This document shows positions 24,874 through 34,851 of a stretch of DNA of 64,000 nucleotides, in pieces (the stretch's first letter is position 1; each line of letters starts with the position of its first letter). The position numbers and the translations under genes were made by a program. This DNA is from Lactobacillus colini (GTDB lineage: Bacteria; Bacillota; Bacilli; Lactobacillales; Lactobacillaceae). A model generated the notes under the pieces. The model made no database searches. It was not told the origin of the DNA and saw nothing but the letters and a program-made list of their open reading frames with translations. The DNA lies in contig NZ_JAGGLU010000010.1 in the NCBI RefSeq assembly GCF_017874575.1, positions 1 through 64,000 on the forward strand, in the 5' to 3' direction.

Positions 24874-26838
24874 TTAATTTGAAAAACTTAAATTATCTGA
24901 AGGATTTTCTACTTCTTTTTGAACAACAATTATTTCTTTACCTGCATCAACATAACCTTCAACGTGTTCAAGGCTTGCATAGTCTTTAGAATTAGTTACT
25001 AATACCATAATGGTTGGATCTAATTGGGCTTTAGCCAAAACACTAAGATCAACTGTGCCCAGAAGCTGCCCTTGTTTTACTTCTTGACCAACTTTTACTT
25101 TAGTTTCAAATCCTTTACCTTTCAAAGATACTGTATCTATACCAACATGAATTAAAATTTCCATTCCATTCTTTGTCTGCAATCCATAAGCATGTCCAGT
25201 TTCTGCAACTACTGTCATTTGGCCATTATTAGGTGCATAAATATTAATGATCCCTTTTCCTTTAGGTTTAATAGCAAGACCATCACCCATCATTTTCGAA
25301 GCAAATACTTGATCGTTAACTTTTCCTAGTTCAATGGCTTCTCCGCTCACAGGAGCATAAGCATAAAAGTCTCTTACATCGGGCTTTTTAATACTTTTTG
25401 ACTTATCTGGTTTTAATACCTCATCTGGAATTGCAAACATATTAGTTAAGATAAAAGCAACAATGATAGTCAAGATAGAAACAATCGTATAAATAATTAA
25501 AAATCTAAAATTATAAATATACATCAAATATGAAGGTAACACTGCCAATCCATAAGTATTAGCAGCCACATTAAACATCCCTAAAACAGCAGCTCCAAGA
25601 CCAGAAGTTAATACAGTAACAATTAACGGCTTAATATTATATCGAATTAAAACACCAAAAATAGTAGGTTCAGAAACACCGAATACTTGTGATGCCATAG
25701 CTGATGCAGCATCTTGCTTGGCAGTCTTGGACTTAGCTCTCAAAAAGATTGCTAGAGCCACACCTAAGTTGGCAAATCCATACATAGCTTCTAAAGTAAT
25801 CAATGGATTTAAGTGAGTAGCTGCTAATAGTGACGTCTCAATAGCAATCATCATTTGGTGAACGCCGACAACAACCATTAAAGGATATAATGCACCAATA
25901 ATAAATCCACCAATACCAAATGGAATATGAATGACAGCTTCAACGGCTTGAATTAATAATCCTTCAACCCAGTGAACAATTGGTCCAACACCTAAAATCA
26001 TAATGGCAAAGGTTACTAATAATACCATGAATGGCGTTAAAATTTGCTCGATTACGTCAGGTATATGTTTCCTAAAGAAGTGCTCAAGTTTAGCACCAAG
26101 ATAACCAGCAACTACCGCTGTTAGAACAGAGCCTTGAGATCCTATTACCGGAATAGTTCCGAATAATTTAATAGCTTTAGCTGTACCGCCAGCTACTGCA
26201 TAGGCATTCGGCAGTAATGGCGACACTAACATAATTCCTAAAACAATTCCAATAATTGGTGTCCCTTTAAAATATCTAAAAGTTGACCAAACAAGTAAAG
26301 CTGGTAAGAATGAAAATACAGTATCAGTTAAAACGGTAACTACGGTCATAAGACTGGCTGGAATTTGACTTGGTACCATACCAAACAAACTTAAAACTTG
26401 GGCATTGGTAAAAGTACTCTTTAACCCTAAGAATAGACCTGTTGCAGCAATAACTGGAACAATCGGAATAAATATCCCTGCTAAAGCTTGCATGATTCGT
26501 TTACCTAATGGCAAATCTTTATTGTCTCCAGCAGTACTATTCCCACCTGCTATATCATCTTTGCCATAAATGGCATTAACTTCGTGTAAGTTATCAATTG
26601 CCTCATATACATCATTGACAATACCTGTGCCAAAAATCACTTGATATTGACCTGAACCTTCAAAGACACCTTTTACATCAGGTAGATTTTTGATTTTTTC
26701 ATCATCGATTGCTTTTCTATTTTTAACGACGAATCGTAATCTTGTTTCACAATGAGTTACCGAAATAACATTATCCTTACTAATTATTGATATTAGCTGT
26801 TTAGCAACATCACTATAGTCTTTTCTTTTTCTAGCCAT
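24874..26838 (-). CDS. PTS glucoside-type EIIBCA (partner of a GH13 hydrolase)
   Basis: This 654-residue permease has EIIB first (Cys in VTHCETRLRFVVK, about residue 30). The EIIC domain has about ten helices (GVSEPTIFGVLIRYN). EIIA is C-terminal (ILIHVGIDTVSLKGKGF, His of the HVGID motif). It imports and phosphorylates an alpha-glucoside, judged by the coupled GH13 gene, whose 3' end overlaps its start by 8 nt. Trehalose, sucrose and isomaltose types share this layout, so the sugar is not fixed. Confidence 0.88.
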   Translation of the reverse strand: MARKRKDYSDVAKQLISIISKDNVISVTHCETRLRFVVKNRKAIDDEKIKNLPDVKGVFEGSGQYQVIFGTGIVNDVYEAIDNLHEVNAIYGKDDIAGGNSTAGDNKDLPLGKRIMQALAGIFIPIVPVIAATGLFLGLKSTFTNAQVLSLFGMVPSQIPASLMTVVTVLTDTVFSFLPALLVWSTFRYFKGTPIIGIVLGIMLVSPLLPNAYAVAGGTAKAIKLFGTIPVIGSQGSVLTAVVAGYLGAKLEHFFRKHIPDVIEQILTPFMVLLVTFAIMILGVGPIVHWVEGLLIQAVEAVIHIPFGIGGFIIGALYPLMVVVGVHQMMIAIETSLLAATHLNPLITLEAMYGFANLGVALAIFLRAKSKTAKQDAASAMASQVFGVSEPTIFGVLIRYNIKPLIVTVLTSGLGAAVLGMFNVAANTYGLAVLPSYLMYIYNFRFLIIYTIVSILTIIVAFILTNMFAIPDEVLKPDKSKSIKKPDVRDFYAYAPVSGEAIELGKVNDQVFASKMMGDGLAIKPKGKGIINIYAPNNGQMTVVAETGHAYGLQTKNGMEILIHVGIDTVSLKGKGFETKVKVGQEVKQGQLLGTVDLSVLAKAQLDPTIMVLVTNSKDYASLEHVEGYVDAGKEIIVVQKEVENPSDNLSFSN

Positions 26839-28498
26839 TGTTAATCTCCTCTAATAAAACAGCCTCATATGGTTGCAATTCATTATTATTAGCAAAATTA
26901 CTTGCTTTATAATTACTTAAAATAACACTACAATTTTTAACTGGAATCGTAACATCTGCTGTAGATAAATTTACAAGTACTTTAAAATTATTTCCCCTTT
27001 GATATCCAATAACATTACTTGGTAAATCCTTAATTGGTGCATATTCTCCATATATCAGCTCCTTTTCATACTCAGGTTTATTTCTAATTTCAATCATTTT
27101 TCTATAGAAATTAAAAACGGAATTCTGGTCTTCAATTTCTTGAGCTGCACTTTGATTATTCAAATTATTATTAAATTCTAACCAGGGTTTAGCTCCAGTG
27201 TTAAATCCACTATTAACAGTACTGTCCCACTTAAACGGTGTTCTACCATTGTCACGGGATCTTAGGTTAACATAATAGAGAGCTTGATCTGGTGAATAGC
27301 CTAAATCTAGCATCCTTTTATAATTACTTATACTTGAAACATCATTGAATTCATTGATGTTACTTCTTTCAAAGTTCTGTGTTCCTAATTCTTCCCCTTG
27401 ATAAATAAATGGGCACCCTCTTAAAAAGAAATACATTAAAGCTAGTGCTTTAGCGCCAGTAGAGTTTCTATATTTAGGATCTTTAATATACTTTGTAACG
27501 CTTCTGGGCTGATCGTGATTTTCTAGGAAATTTGCAGGCCAGCCATTCTTTACAGCTTGAATGCTCAATTGACTTTTATCGATTAGTTCTCTCAGTTCTT
27601 GGGGCTTCCAATTAGTGCGCTTATACCATTCAGAACCAGATTCAACATCTATGTCCGCATAGTGAAAATCAAAAACCATTGAAAATACACCATCTTGACC
27701 AATATATTTTCCTAAATCTTGATACTTAATTCCTGAGGCTTCACCAACTGTGACAATATCTCTATCTTTAAAGCATTTTTGGTTTAATTCATTTAAAAAC
27801 TTTTCAATTCCAGGTCGATTTTCAGACTTTTTCTTAACTTTTGCTAGACCATCCTTGCCATCAGGCTCAAGTGAACTAAAGTCTTGATCTTTCTTTAAAA
27901 AAGTAATTGCATCAATTCGAAAACCATCAATTCCTTTATCAAGCCACCAATTAATCATTGAGTAAATATCGGATCTTAAATCAGGATTCTCCCAATTTAG
28001 ATCAGGCTGGTGCTCAGAAAATACATGTAAGTAATATTCATTATTTCCTATGTATTTCCAAGCTGATCCATAACCGAAGTTACTCCTCCAATTATTGGGT
28101 GGATTGCCATTGCTTCCTTTTTTAAAAATATAATAATTATGATATTTAGAAGTAGGATCATCCAAAGCTTTCTTAAACCATATATGTTGATCTGAAGTAT
28201 GATTAATTACTAAATCCATAATTAATTTCATGCCATTTTTATGAATTTTACTGATAAGTCTATCTAAGTCTTCCATAGTTCCAAACCTTGGATCTACTTG
28301 ATAATAATCAGAAATATCATAACCATTATCTTTCATTGGTGACTTATAAATTGGTGAAAGCCATATAGTTGTAACCCCTAATTTTTTTAAATATGGAATC
28401 TTTTCTGAAATACCATTTAAATCTCCTATTCCATCATCGTTTGAGTCTTTAAATGAAGATGGATAAATTTGATAAAATATTTCTTTTTTTAAATTCAA
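26831..28498 (-). CDS. GH13 alpha-glucosidase / phospho-alpha-glucosidase
   Basis: This 555-residue GH13 enzyme of the oligo-1,6-glucosidase/trehalose-6-phosphate hydrolase type has EIFYQIYPSSFKDSNDDGIG, the nucleophile Asp in GIDGFRIDAITFL, the acid Glu in VTVGEAS and the third Asp in FLENHDQPR. It has no signal peptide and is coupled to the PTS gene, so its substrate is probably a 6-phosphorylated alpha-glucoside made by that permease. Trehalose 6-phosphate hydrolase is one possibility. The start at 28498 is close to the operator at 28516. Confidence 0.88.
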   Translation of the reverse strand: MNLKKEIFYQIYPSSFKDSNDDGIGDLNGISEKIPYLKKLGVTTIWLSPIYKSPMKDNGYDISDYYQVDPRFGTMEDLDRLISKIHKNGMKLIMDLVINHTSDQHIWFKKALDDPTSKYHNYYIFKKGSNGNPPNNWRSNFGYGSAWKYIGNNEYYLHVFSEHQPDLNWENPDLRSDIYSMINWWLDKGIDGFRIDAITFLKKDQDFSSLEPDGKDGLAKVKKKSENRPGIEKFLNELNQKCFKDRDIVTVGEASGIKYQDLGKYIGQDGVFSMVFDFHYADIDVESGSEWYKRTNWKPQELRELIDKSQLSIQAVKNGWPANFLENHDQPRSVTKYIKDPKYRNSTGAKALALMYFFLRGCPFIYQGEELGTQNFERSNINEFNDVSSISNYKRMLDLGYSPDQALYYVNLRSRDNGRTPFKWDSTVNSGFNTGAKPWLEFNNNLNNQSAAQEIEDQNSVFNFYRKMIEIRNKPEYEKELIYGEYAPIKDLPSNVIGYQRGNNFKVLVNLSTADVTIPVKNCSVILSNYKASNFANNNELQPYEAVLLEEINNG

Positions 28499-28515
28499 TT
28501 TTTAATTCACTCCTT

Positions 28516-28535
28516 ATATGGTATCGTTACCATAT
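28516..28535. promoter_or_regulatory. LacI operator between regulator and GH13 gene
   Basis: ATATGGTA and TACCATAT form exact 8-bp arms around TCGT. The site matches the one at 29561-29584, so the LacI protein encoded at 28554 should bind both. Confidence 0.75.
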
Positions 28536-28553
28536 TGCTTAAAAAATAATAAA

Positions 28554-29546
28554 TTAGGCACTCTGCCTTTTTATTATTTTTAGTTTTAATGGTTCTTTTT
28601 TAATATTATTTTGAACATCCATATTGTTCAATAGCAATCGCACGCTATTTAAAGCTAGTCCATTTACAGGCTGTGCGATTGTAGTTAATGGCACTAAGGC
28701 ATACTTTGAAAACGGCTGATCATCATAGCCCATTACTGCAATATCTTCTGGCACTCTGATACCATTATCTTTCAAAGATGAAATCAGTCCAATTGCAACT
28801 TCATCAGAGTTCGTAAATACTGCATCTGGTTTCTGATCTGCTTTAAACAAGATCTCGCCTAACTTCTCTCCATCTTCACTACTATGAAGATTTTCAAAGA
28901 TTAGATCTGTATCTATCTGTTGATGAACATCCTCAAGAAATTGTCGATATGCTCTATTTCTGATATTACCATGGCTATTATTTTTAAATTTACCACCGGT
29001 AATATAGGCTATTTTCTTATTTCCTTTATCAAACAAATACTTAAGTCCATTTAAAGTGGCTTGATAATGATCCAGCCTAATTGATACATCCTTTAATTCT
29101 GGTATATATTCATTAACTAAAACTATGCTTTTAGGATATTTATGAAACATCTCCATGACTTGCTTGTCATCTTCAACTGAAGCTAGCATTAGCCCATCTA
29201 CTTCATGGCTATCAATCATATTCAAAAAATATTTTTCTATTTCAGGATCATCATAAGTTTGCATAATCATTGCAGTATAGCCATATTTATGAAACTCACG
29301 CTCAATCTTATCAAACAAATAAGCAAAAAATGGATTAGTAATTCTAGATACCAAAACGCCAATTTGCTTGGTCTGATTAGTTCTAAATTGTTTTGCCACT
29401 CTGTTAGGTGTATAATCCAACTTTTTAATTGCGGCTTTAATTCTATCTTTTATATCATCACTAACATAAGGTTGATTATTCAGATAACGAGAAACTGTAG
29501 TAGTTCCAACACCCGCTTCCTTTGCAACTTGCTTGATAGTTGCCAT
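28554..29546 (-). CDS. LacI-family regulator of the alpha-glucoside PTS operon
   Basis: From the ATG at 29546 (AGGAG nine nucleotides upstream) this is a 330-residue protein; the earlier ATG at 29555 abuts the ribosome site. The N-terminus is TIKQVAKEAGVGTTTVSRYLN. The effector domain contains IGVLVSRITNPFFAYLFDKI and IAVMGYDDQPFSKYALVPLTT. Operators of the same design precede both this gene and the GH13 gene, which suggests autoregulation and control of the GH13-PTS pair. Confidence 0.9.
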   Translation of the reverse strand: MATIKQVAKEAGVGTTTVSRYLNNQPYVSDDIKDRIKAAIKKLDYTPNRVAKQFRTNQTKQIGVLVSRITNPFFAYLFDKIEREFHKYGYTAMIMQTYDDPEIEKYFLNMIDSHEVDGLMLASVEDDKQVMEMFHKYPKSIVLVNEYIPELKDVSIRLDHYQATLNGLKYLFDKGNKKIAYITGGKFKNNSHGNIRNRAYRQFLEDVHQQIDTDLIFENLHSSEDGEKLGEILFKADQKPDAVFTNSDEVAIGLISSLKDNGIRVPEDIAVMGYDDQPFSKYALVPLTTIAQPVNGLALNSVRLLLNNMDVQNNIKKEPLKLKIIKRQSA

Positions 29547-29560
29547 AATTTTCATCTCCT

Positions 29561-29614
29561 ATATATGGTATCGATTCCATATATAAAGATACAACCGCTT
29601 ACACAACTTGTCAA
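29561..29614 (-). promoter_or_regulatory. Promoter, operator and cre box of the LacI-GH13-PTS operon
   Basis: Minus-strand TTGACA (29609-29614) and TATCTT (29586-29591) are 17 nt apart. A cre-like box (29590-29603, 12 of 14 matches) lies in the spacer. Downstream, ATATATGG and CCATATAT (29561-29584) form the LacI operator. The arrangement gives both substrate-specific repression and catabolite control. Confidence 0.75.
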
Positions 29615-29655
29615 TAATTTTTTAGAAAATTTTTTAATCTTATATAACTATCCTA

Positions 29656-30095
29656 GAAATGCCTTGATATACTTATCTTTACACAAAAAAAGAGGACAAT
29701 GTCCTCTTAAAATATCACTAACTATTTTGCATTATTTATAAACTTTAACAACTGATCTTCAGAGAAGCTGGATCCATAATCTTCTTGCAAACTCTGTATA
29801 ATTTCTTTATCGGAAAGATGTAACTTTCTTAGCCGCGCTGCCATTTTACGCACAGCAATGGTACGCTCTCGAGCTTCACCTTGAGCTTGCCCTTAATTAA
29901 ACTTCTCTCGGCTCAATTCTTCTTTATATCTTTGAAAGTCATTCATGTAATCTCTCCATTCTTGCGTATTAAGATATTCTGTCATTCGCTCGTTCAATCC
30001 AATTATAAACTTACCCGGCTGTTGGCTCATTTTACCAACTAAAAAATCCCAAATCTCTGCCATCTCAGCAGAAAGCATGCTTCTGTTCGGAGCCA
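29656..30095. repeat. Direct repeat, left copy (Rpn-type 3' region)
   Basis: From GAAATGCC at 29656 to GGAGCCA at about 30095 the sequence matches 36543-36994 closely, in the same orientation, apart from a 12-nt deletion here. It contains the terminator hairpin and the 3' part of an Rpn-type gene. The pair brackets about 6.4 kb. Confidence 0.85.
29690..29708. terminator. Terminator in the left Rpn-type repeat
   Basis: AAGAGGAC pairs with GTCCTCTT around AAT. It is flanked by A-rich and T/A-rich runs and is identical to that at 36577-36595. Confidence 0.7.
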
Positions 30096-30096
30096 T
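29722..30096 (-). pseudogene. Truncated Rpn-family (PD-(D/E)XK) nuclease/transposase remnant
   Basis: This is the C-terminal third of the 292-residue gene at 36609-37487. The reading frame from 30096 (NRSMLSAEMAEIWDFLVGKM) runs to FNstop, where the intact copy has FNEGQAQ; a GAA-to-TAA change ends it. The frame continues beyond as GQAQ...LRKLHLSDKEI...LLKFINNAK. The N-terminal two thirds, including the nuclease motif, are missing. Not expected to be functional. Confidence 0.85.
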
Positions 30097-30169
30097 GTTT
30101 TAAGGCAAATTTTAATAGAATATATGAACAACTAATAAATGTATAGTTGGTTATTGACACACTAGGTTA

Positions 30170-31756
30170 CTATTCAGGATTAATTATTTCAAATAGATAT
30201 TTAAAAATCTCACTTTTATTACTTACTCTTGTACTAATAATAACTATCAAAATCTTATCTATAAATTGCTTTTCTACTACTACCGGAGTCTTAAGATTGG
30301 CTAAAAATAATTGAAAATTTTTATTGCTATTTGAAATTATATGAGGTATCGAATAGTCACCAATTATTAACTGATTTCCAGCATCTTCTCTATTAATTAT
30401 CGCTTTTATTTCTTTGTCATTAATTAATTCTTTATTTGTAAGCATAGTAAGAAAATCCGTTAACGCAAGAAAAAAATCAGAGGAATTATTATTTATTGAG
30501 AATGTATAATTTTTATGTGTATCATCAATCAAATTAGAAAAAGTTTTCTTTCTAACAATAGATTTTAGTTTTTTTATGTCTCTCTCCGCTACTAAGTCAG
30601 AAATAATCAAATCTATTTCTGGCAATTTTATTTCATTTACTAATTCTGAATCTAATACAACTGTATAGTCATAAGATAATTCACTCAATGCGTCAGAATT
30701 ATCAATTACACTCACTTTACTACCATCGATTTTAGCTTCTATCAAGTATTTATTTATTGAGCTTACTGATTTACGTCTTGAAATTAAGATAATCTTATAA
30801 ATACTATCATCAGTAGTTGATAAAACTAGCATTACATATAAAGAAATGTAGTATGCGTTAACATCAATATCATAATTTTGAAATAGCATGTTGGATATCT
30901 TTTTTGCTATATCAAAAGCAATAGGTTGTACTTTTAAATAATTTTTTATATTGGCTTTATTTTTCAGCAAAATAACTGAAAATAATATTTCTCGCTCTAT
31001 ATGTGCCAGACACATATTTAATATTTTATCATTAGGGATATCTAAACCATTTTTTAAAAAGCTTTTGATAATATCTGCTTTTATTTTCGATTCATTTGAC
31101 TCGAACTTTTCCAAAGATAACTTTTTTTCTTTGAAATATTGTTTCTGACTATCCAAAGAAACATTTAGCATTTTACAAGCTAATATTTGACATTCTAACG
31201 CTTTATGGTCAATATATTTTGCAGCAAAATTATAATAGTCTTGGATAAATATTGTTTCAAAAAAATTAACCTTGTAATTATTATATTCTATTACTTTGTA
31301 ATCAAATATAATATTTGTAACCAAATCAATTTTAGTTTTTAAAGGACAATTTACTACTATTCCTATTCCCTGCTTTAATTCAATTGATAACTTGCTACGT
31401 AATTTATTATTAAGCTCAAAGATATATTCCTTAATTTTAGATTTAGTAATATATAGCATATCTGCACATTCATCTAAAGATATACTTTCATTTATCAAAA
31501 CAAGATATAATAGTCGTATTTCAACAGGTACTATCTGTTCTATATGCTGATAAAACCCAATAGACGATATAATATTTAAATGTAATTGTCCTTCGCATAT
31601 GTTGATATAAGCATATTTACTTATTTCATCATTAATTGCTTTTATTTCCCGAGTAATAGTTTTATCCGAAACGCCTAATTTTTTTGAAATATTATGAACA
31701 GATATATCACTATTTTTCAGTAAATTAATAATCTGATTTTGTCTTTCAGATAACAT
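30170..31756 (-). CDS. MtlR/LicR-type PTS-regulated transcriptional activator
   Basis: From the ATG at 31756 this is a 528-residue protein; a GTG at 31766 overlaps the AGGTG site. The N-terminus is a winged helix-turn-helix (LSERQNQIINLLKNSD, KKLGVSDKTITREIKAI). The middle is helical and PRD-like but poorly conserved. The C-terminus is EIIA-like with a candidate phospho-His in GDYSIPHIIS. It ends a four-gene operon with MalY-like, EIIBC and EIIA genes and probably activates that operon through the twin repeats at 34881-34941. Confidence 0.8.
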   Translation of the reverse strand: MLSERQNQIINLLKNSDISVHNISKKLGVSDKTITREIKAINDEISKYAYINICEGQLHLNIISSIGFYQHIEQIVPVEIRLLYLVLINESISLDECADMLYITKSKIKEYIFELNNKLRSKLSIELKQGIGIVVNCPLKTKIDLVTNIIFDYKVIEYNNYKVNFFETIFIQDYYNFAAKYIDHKALECQILACKMLNVSLDSQKQYFKEKKLSLEKFESNESKIKADIIKSFLKNGLDIPNDKILNMCLAHIEREILFSVILLKNKANIKNYLKVQPIAFDIAKKISNMLFQNYDIDVNAYYISLYVMLVLSTTDDSIYKIILISRRKSVSSINKYLIEAKIDGSKVSVIDNSDALSELSYDYTVVLDSELVNEIKLPEIDLIISDLVAERDIKKLKSIVRKKTFSNLIDDTHKNYTFSINNNSSDFFLALTDFLTMLTNKELINDKEIKAIINREDAGNQLIIGDYSIPHIISNSNKNFQLFLANLKTPVVVEKQFIDKILIVIISTRVSNKSEIFKYLFEIINPE

Positions 31757-31768
31757 ATATTTATACAC

Positions 31769-32923
31769 CTATATAGCTTTCTTTATTCTTTTCAGTCCTT
31801 CCTGTAGTTTACTTTTAGGACATGCAATGTTCATACGAATTCGATTACTATTTCCATAAACAGATCCTCGCATTATTCCTACATGACCTATGTCTACTAA
31901 CCTTTTTTGAAATTCTTTTTCACTCATATTTACATTTTCACAATTAATCCATGCTAAGTATGTGCCTTGGGGGATATTAAACTTTAATGGTATCTTGCTA
32001 TCATCAAAAAAGTCCTTTAATAATTGCATGTTCTTATAGAGGTACTGTACCATTGAATCAACATAATCTGAGTCATTATAGGCTGCTATTTGTGCATACA
32101 TGCCAAGAATACTTACAGATGATAAAGCATTCTTTTGTTTTAAATCAATCAGGAACTGATTATAATCATTAAGACCAGGACATAAAATATAAGAGCCTAT
32201 CAATCCTGGTATATTAAATGTTTTGGATCCTGAGCTGCAAAGAACTACATCAGTATCTCTTATCTTTAAAATTGGTACATACTTGTTGGGGGAATAAACT
32301 ATATCTTGATGGATGTCATCAGATATTATATAAGTATCATACTTATAGCAAAGACTTGAGATTCTTTTCAATTCTTCCTTTGTGAAGACTTTACCCGTAG
32401 GATTATGAGGATTAGTTAATAAAAATATTTTGACCTTTGGCTGGCTTAGTACTGTTTCAAGCATATCCCAATCTATAGAATAATTTTCATATGCATCACC
32501 TAGTTTCACTGGCACTAGAATTCTATCATTTGATTCAATCGTATTGAAGAAAGCATCATACATAGGAATAAATGTTGCTACAGCATCACCAACATTTGAA
32601 TGCATTCTAATAAAATCTGAAATTGAAAAAACTACACTCGGACTATAAGCTATTATATTTTCGTCAAATTCGAGATTATAACGTTTTTTAAACCAATTTT
32701 TGATTGCATTTTTATAGTCATGATTATTCCACCTAGAATATCCATAAATGGGGTGTTCAATTCTATCCTTTAGGGCAGCTTGAACAGAATCAGGTACTGC
32801 AAAATCAGTATCAGAAATTGAAAAAGGTAAAACATCATTTCTACCAAATCTGTCTTTTGCATAATCCCACTGTGTACTATATGTATTATGTCTATCAATA
32901 TACTTATCAAAGTTTACTGACAT
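31769..32923 (-). CDS. MalY/PatB-type PLP-dependent C-S lyase or aminotransferase
   Basis: This 384-residue fold-type I PLP enzyme has the cofactor Lys in SSGSKTFNIPG, the LLTNPHNPTGKVF loop, ISDDIHQDI and the C-terminal RGSVYGNSNRIRMNIACPK with its carboxylate-binding Arg. MalY/PatB proteins cleave cystathionine or other beta-C-S bonds and in E. coli MalY pairs with a PTS permease (MalX). Here it lies between an EIIBC and an activator gene. It may process a sulfur- or nitrogen-bearing PTS substrate or have a regulatory role. Family confident, role open. Confidence 0.85.
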   Translation of the reverse strand: MSVNFDKYIDRHNTYSTQWDYAKDRFGRNDVLPFSISDTDFAVPDSVQAALKDRIEHPIYGYSRWNNHDYKNAIKNWFKKRYNLEFDENIIAYSPSVVFSISDFIRMHSNVGDAVATFIPMYDAFFNTIESNDRILVPVKLGDAYENYSIDWDMLETVLSQPKVKIFLLTNPHNPTGKVFTKEELKRISSLCYKYDTYIISDDIHQDIVYSPNKYVPILKIRDTDVVLCSSGSKTFNIPGLIGSYILCPGLNDYNQFLIDLKQKNALSSVSILGMYAQIAAYNDSDYVDSMVQYLYKNMQLLKDFFDDSKIPLKFNIPQGTYLAWINCENVNMSEKEFQKRLVDIGHVGIMRGSVYGNSNRIRMNIACPKSKLQEGLKRIKKAI

Positions 32924-32933
32924 ACAAAACCCT

Positions 32934-34367
32934 CTACTTTCCAGCTATAGTCTTTTCTTTTTGTTTCTTTATCCAGATACTCTTAAACACAATAATAAAT
33001 AAAACATTCAATACTAAACCAATAGTTAGGCAAATATAGAAGTTATACCAAGGATGTACTAAACCTAAAATTGGATCTAAGACATTAATTCCAGGAGCAA
33101 TTCTATCAACACCCAATAACATGGTTAAAGCGCCTGTAATTGCTCCAGCTAAGGTATTTGCCGAAATCATTGGCAACGGTGCTGCCAATGCATAAGGAAT
33201 AGCTGGCTCAGTAGCCACTGTAGCACCCACTAATAATGCTGGTAATGCAGCCGCTCTTTCTTGTTTAGTGAACAATGATGGCTTTATCCAACATGCAATA
33301 GCTACTGCAACAGGAGGAAGCGTTGTTACAACCCCTACTACACCGTACCAAGAATATACATGTGATCCGATTAATGAAAATGCAAAGAACCATGCGGCCT
33401 TGTTAATAGGACCACCCATATCAAAAGCAAGCATGGCACCTACAACAAATCCACCGACTAACTTCAAAGAAGGTGGTATAGTATTTAAGAAGTTAAGCAA
33501 AATGCCCATAAGTAAAGAGGCAAATGGTGCAACCAACCACCAAGTAAATAGTCCAAATATTAATAAAGTTACAAATGGAATTACTAAAAATCCCATTGTA
33601 GATTGGAATGTCTTTCCTACTTTGATAGTTTTAAACCATTTTATAAAATATCCAATAGCTAGCCCCAATAATACAGCACCGATGAAACCTGCACCTGTTT
33701 TCTTACCGAATAAATCTGGTGAGTTTGCTAAAAGTGAACAGATAAAGGCTGGGGCATAAGCTGGTTTATCACCAATTGAAAAAGCAATATTAGCCCCCAT
33801 TATCGGTACCATGAATGTAAATCCCAAGCTGCCTAATTCGTTCAAAGCCCACGCAATTGATCCAATATTACCATTCTTTGGAGCAACGTTCGGCATACCA
33901 AACTGTGCCATTATACTTCCTAAAGCCATGCATAATCCACCAGCAATAACAAATGGTAATGCAGCCGATACTCCCGCCATTAGGTGACTAATTAAGCCAT
34001 TTTGAACTGCTTCTTGTTTATCACCTAATTTTATTTTTGAAGAAGAAAATAATTTTGCTTCTGATTCAAGATTATCCATTATTTTAGGAATATTTCGCAA
34101 GGCCTCTGAAACAGGAATTTCAACAACTTTTTTTCCATTGAATCTATCTTTATCCTCATCAGTTATACCTTTACCTAAAGCCAATATAACATAATCAGCT
34201 TCTGCAATTTGTTGAGATGTTAATCTATTTTCAATTCCACTAGCACCTTGTGTTTCGACATGAACCTCGAAGCCTCTTTTTTTAGATTCATCTGCTATCT
34301 TCTCAGCTACCATATAAGTATGAGCTATACCAGCTGGACAGTTTGTAACAGCAACTATTCTAGTCAT
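32934..34367 (-). CDS. PTS fructose-type EIIBC
   Basis: From the ATG at 34367 (AAGGAG site) this is a 477-residue protein; the 34385 start would precede that site. The EIIB domain has the active Cys in VTNCPAGIAHTYM and QGASGIENRL. The EIIC domain has about ten helices with DMGGPINKAAW and GATVATEPAIPYALA. It overlaps the EIIA gene by 8 nt. It transports a fructose-like substrate, with specificity perhaps shifted by the MalY partner. Confidence 0.9.
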   Translation of the reverse strand: MTRIVAVTNCPAGIAHTYMVAEKIADESKKRGFEVHVETQGASGIENRLTSQQIAEADYVILALGKGITDEDKDRFNGKKVVEIPVSEALRNIPKIMDNLESEAKLFSSSKIKLGDKQEAVQNGLISHLMAGVSAALPFVIAGGLCMALGSIMAQFGMPNVAPKNGNIGSIAWALNELGSLGFTFMVPIMGANIAFSIGDKPAYAPAFICSLLANSPDLFGKKTGAGFIGAVLLGLAIGYFIKWFKTIKVGKTFQSTMGFLVIPFVTLLIFGLFTWWLVAPFASLLMGILLNFLNTIPPSLKLVGGFVVGAMLAFDMGGPINKAAWFFAFSLIGSHVYSWYGVVGVVTTLPPVAVAIACWIKPSLFTKQERAAALPALLVGATVATEPAIPYALAAPLPMISANTLAGAITGALTMLLGVDRIAPGINVLDPILGLVHPWYNFYICLTIGLVLNVLFIIVFKSIWIKKQKEKTIAGK

Positions 34368-34821
34368 ATTTAATATCTCCTTCATTAAGAGTATCCTGTA
34401 TTAATTCAATTATTTTTGGTTTATCCTCAGTGGTAAGTCTATTAATAAATTCTTGATGGATAATTTTTCTACTAAGCTTAGCTAAAGTATTCAAATGTTC
34501 TTTAGAAGCCTCCACGGGAACAATTATTGCTATAATTAGTTTCACTGGCTTTCCATCCATTGAATTCCAATCAATACCATCTTTGAGTCTCAAAAAAATA
34601 ATCGATGCTTTTGTAACAGCTTCTGTTTTAGCATGTGGTATAGCTACACCATTACCAAAGCCTGTTGAAAACTCCTCCTCTCTTTTTAAAAAATCATTAG
34701 TTAATTTTTTAGCATTATTTGCCAAGCCTAAATTTACTGCTGTCGATGCAATTTTCTCTAATACTTCTTTTTGATTTGAGATTTCTGCATCCAAAATTAT
34801 ATTATCTGAATTAAATTCCAT
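34360..34821 (-). CDS. PTS fructose-type EIIA
   Basis: This 153-residue EIIA of the mannitol-fructose superfamily has the phospho-His in GFGNGVAIPHAKT (about residue 67). It passes phosphate from HPr to the EIIBC encoded next. It is the first gene of the operon, with a perfect cre box and paired inverted repeats upstream. Confidence 0.93.
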   Translation of the reverse strand: MEFNSDNIILDAEISNQKEVLEKIASTAVNLGLANNAKKLTNDFLKREEEFSTGFGNGVAIPHAKTEAVTKASIIFLRLKDGIDWNSMDGKPVKLIIAIIVPVEASKEHLNTLAKLSRKIIHQEFINRLTTEDKPKIIELIQDTLNEGDIKYD

Positions 34822-34851
34822 TTAAATTACCCCTTTCACCTTTTATGATAC

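Noticed and set aside
26831-28498. Firm naming of this GH13 enzyme as trehalose-6-phosphate hydrolase
   Set aside because: Motifs are shared with isomaltase-type and sucrose-type members. The regulator is LacI rather than the GntR-type TreR usual for trehalose operons. Left as a general alpha-glucosidase.
33268-33759. 163-codon plus-strand frame opposite the fructose-type EIIC
   Set aside because: Low-complexity composition mirrored from a membrane protein; no start signals or family features.
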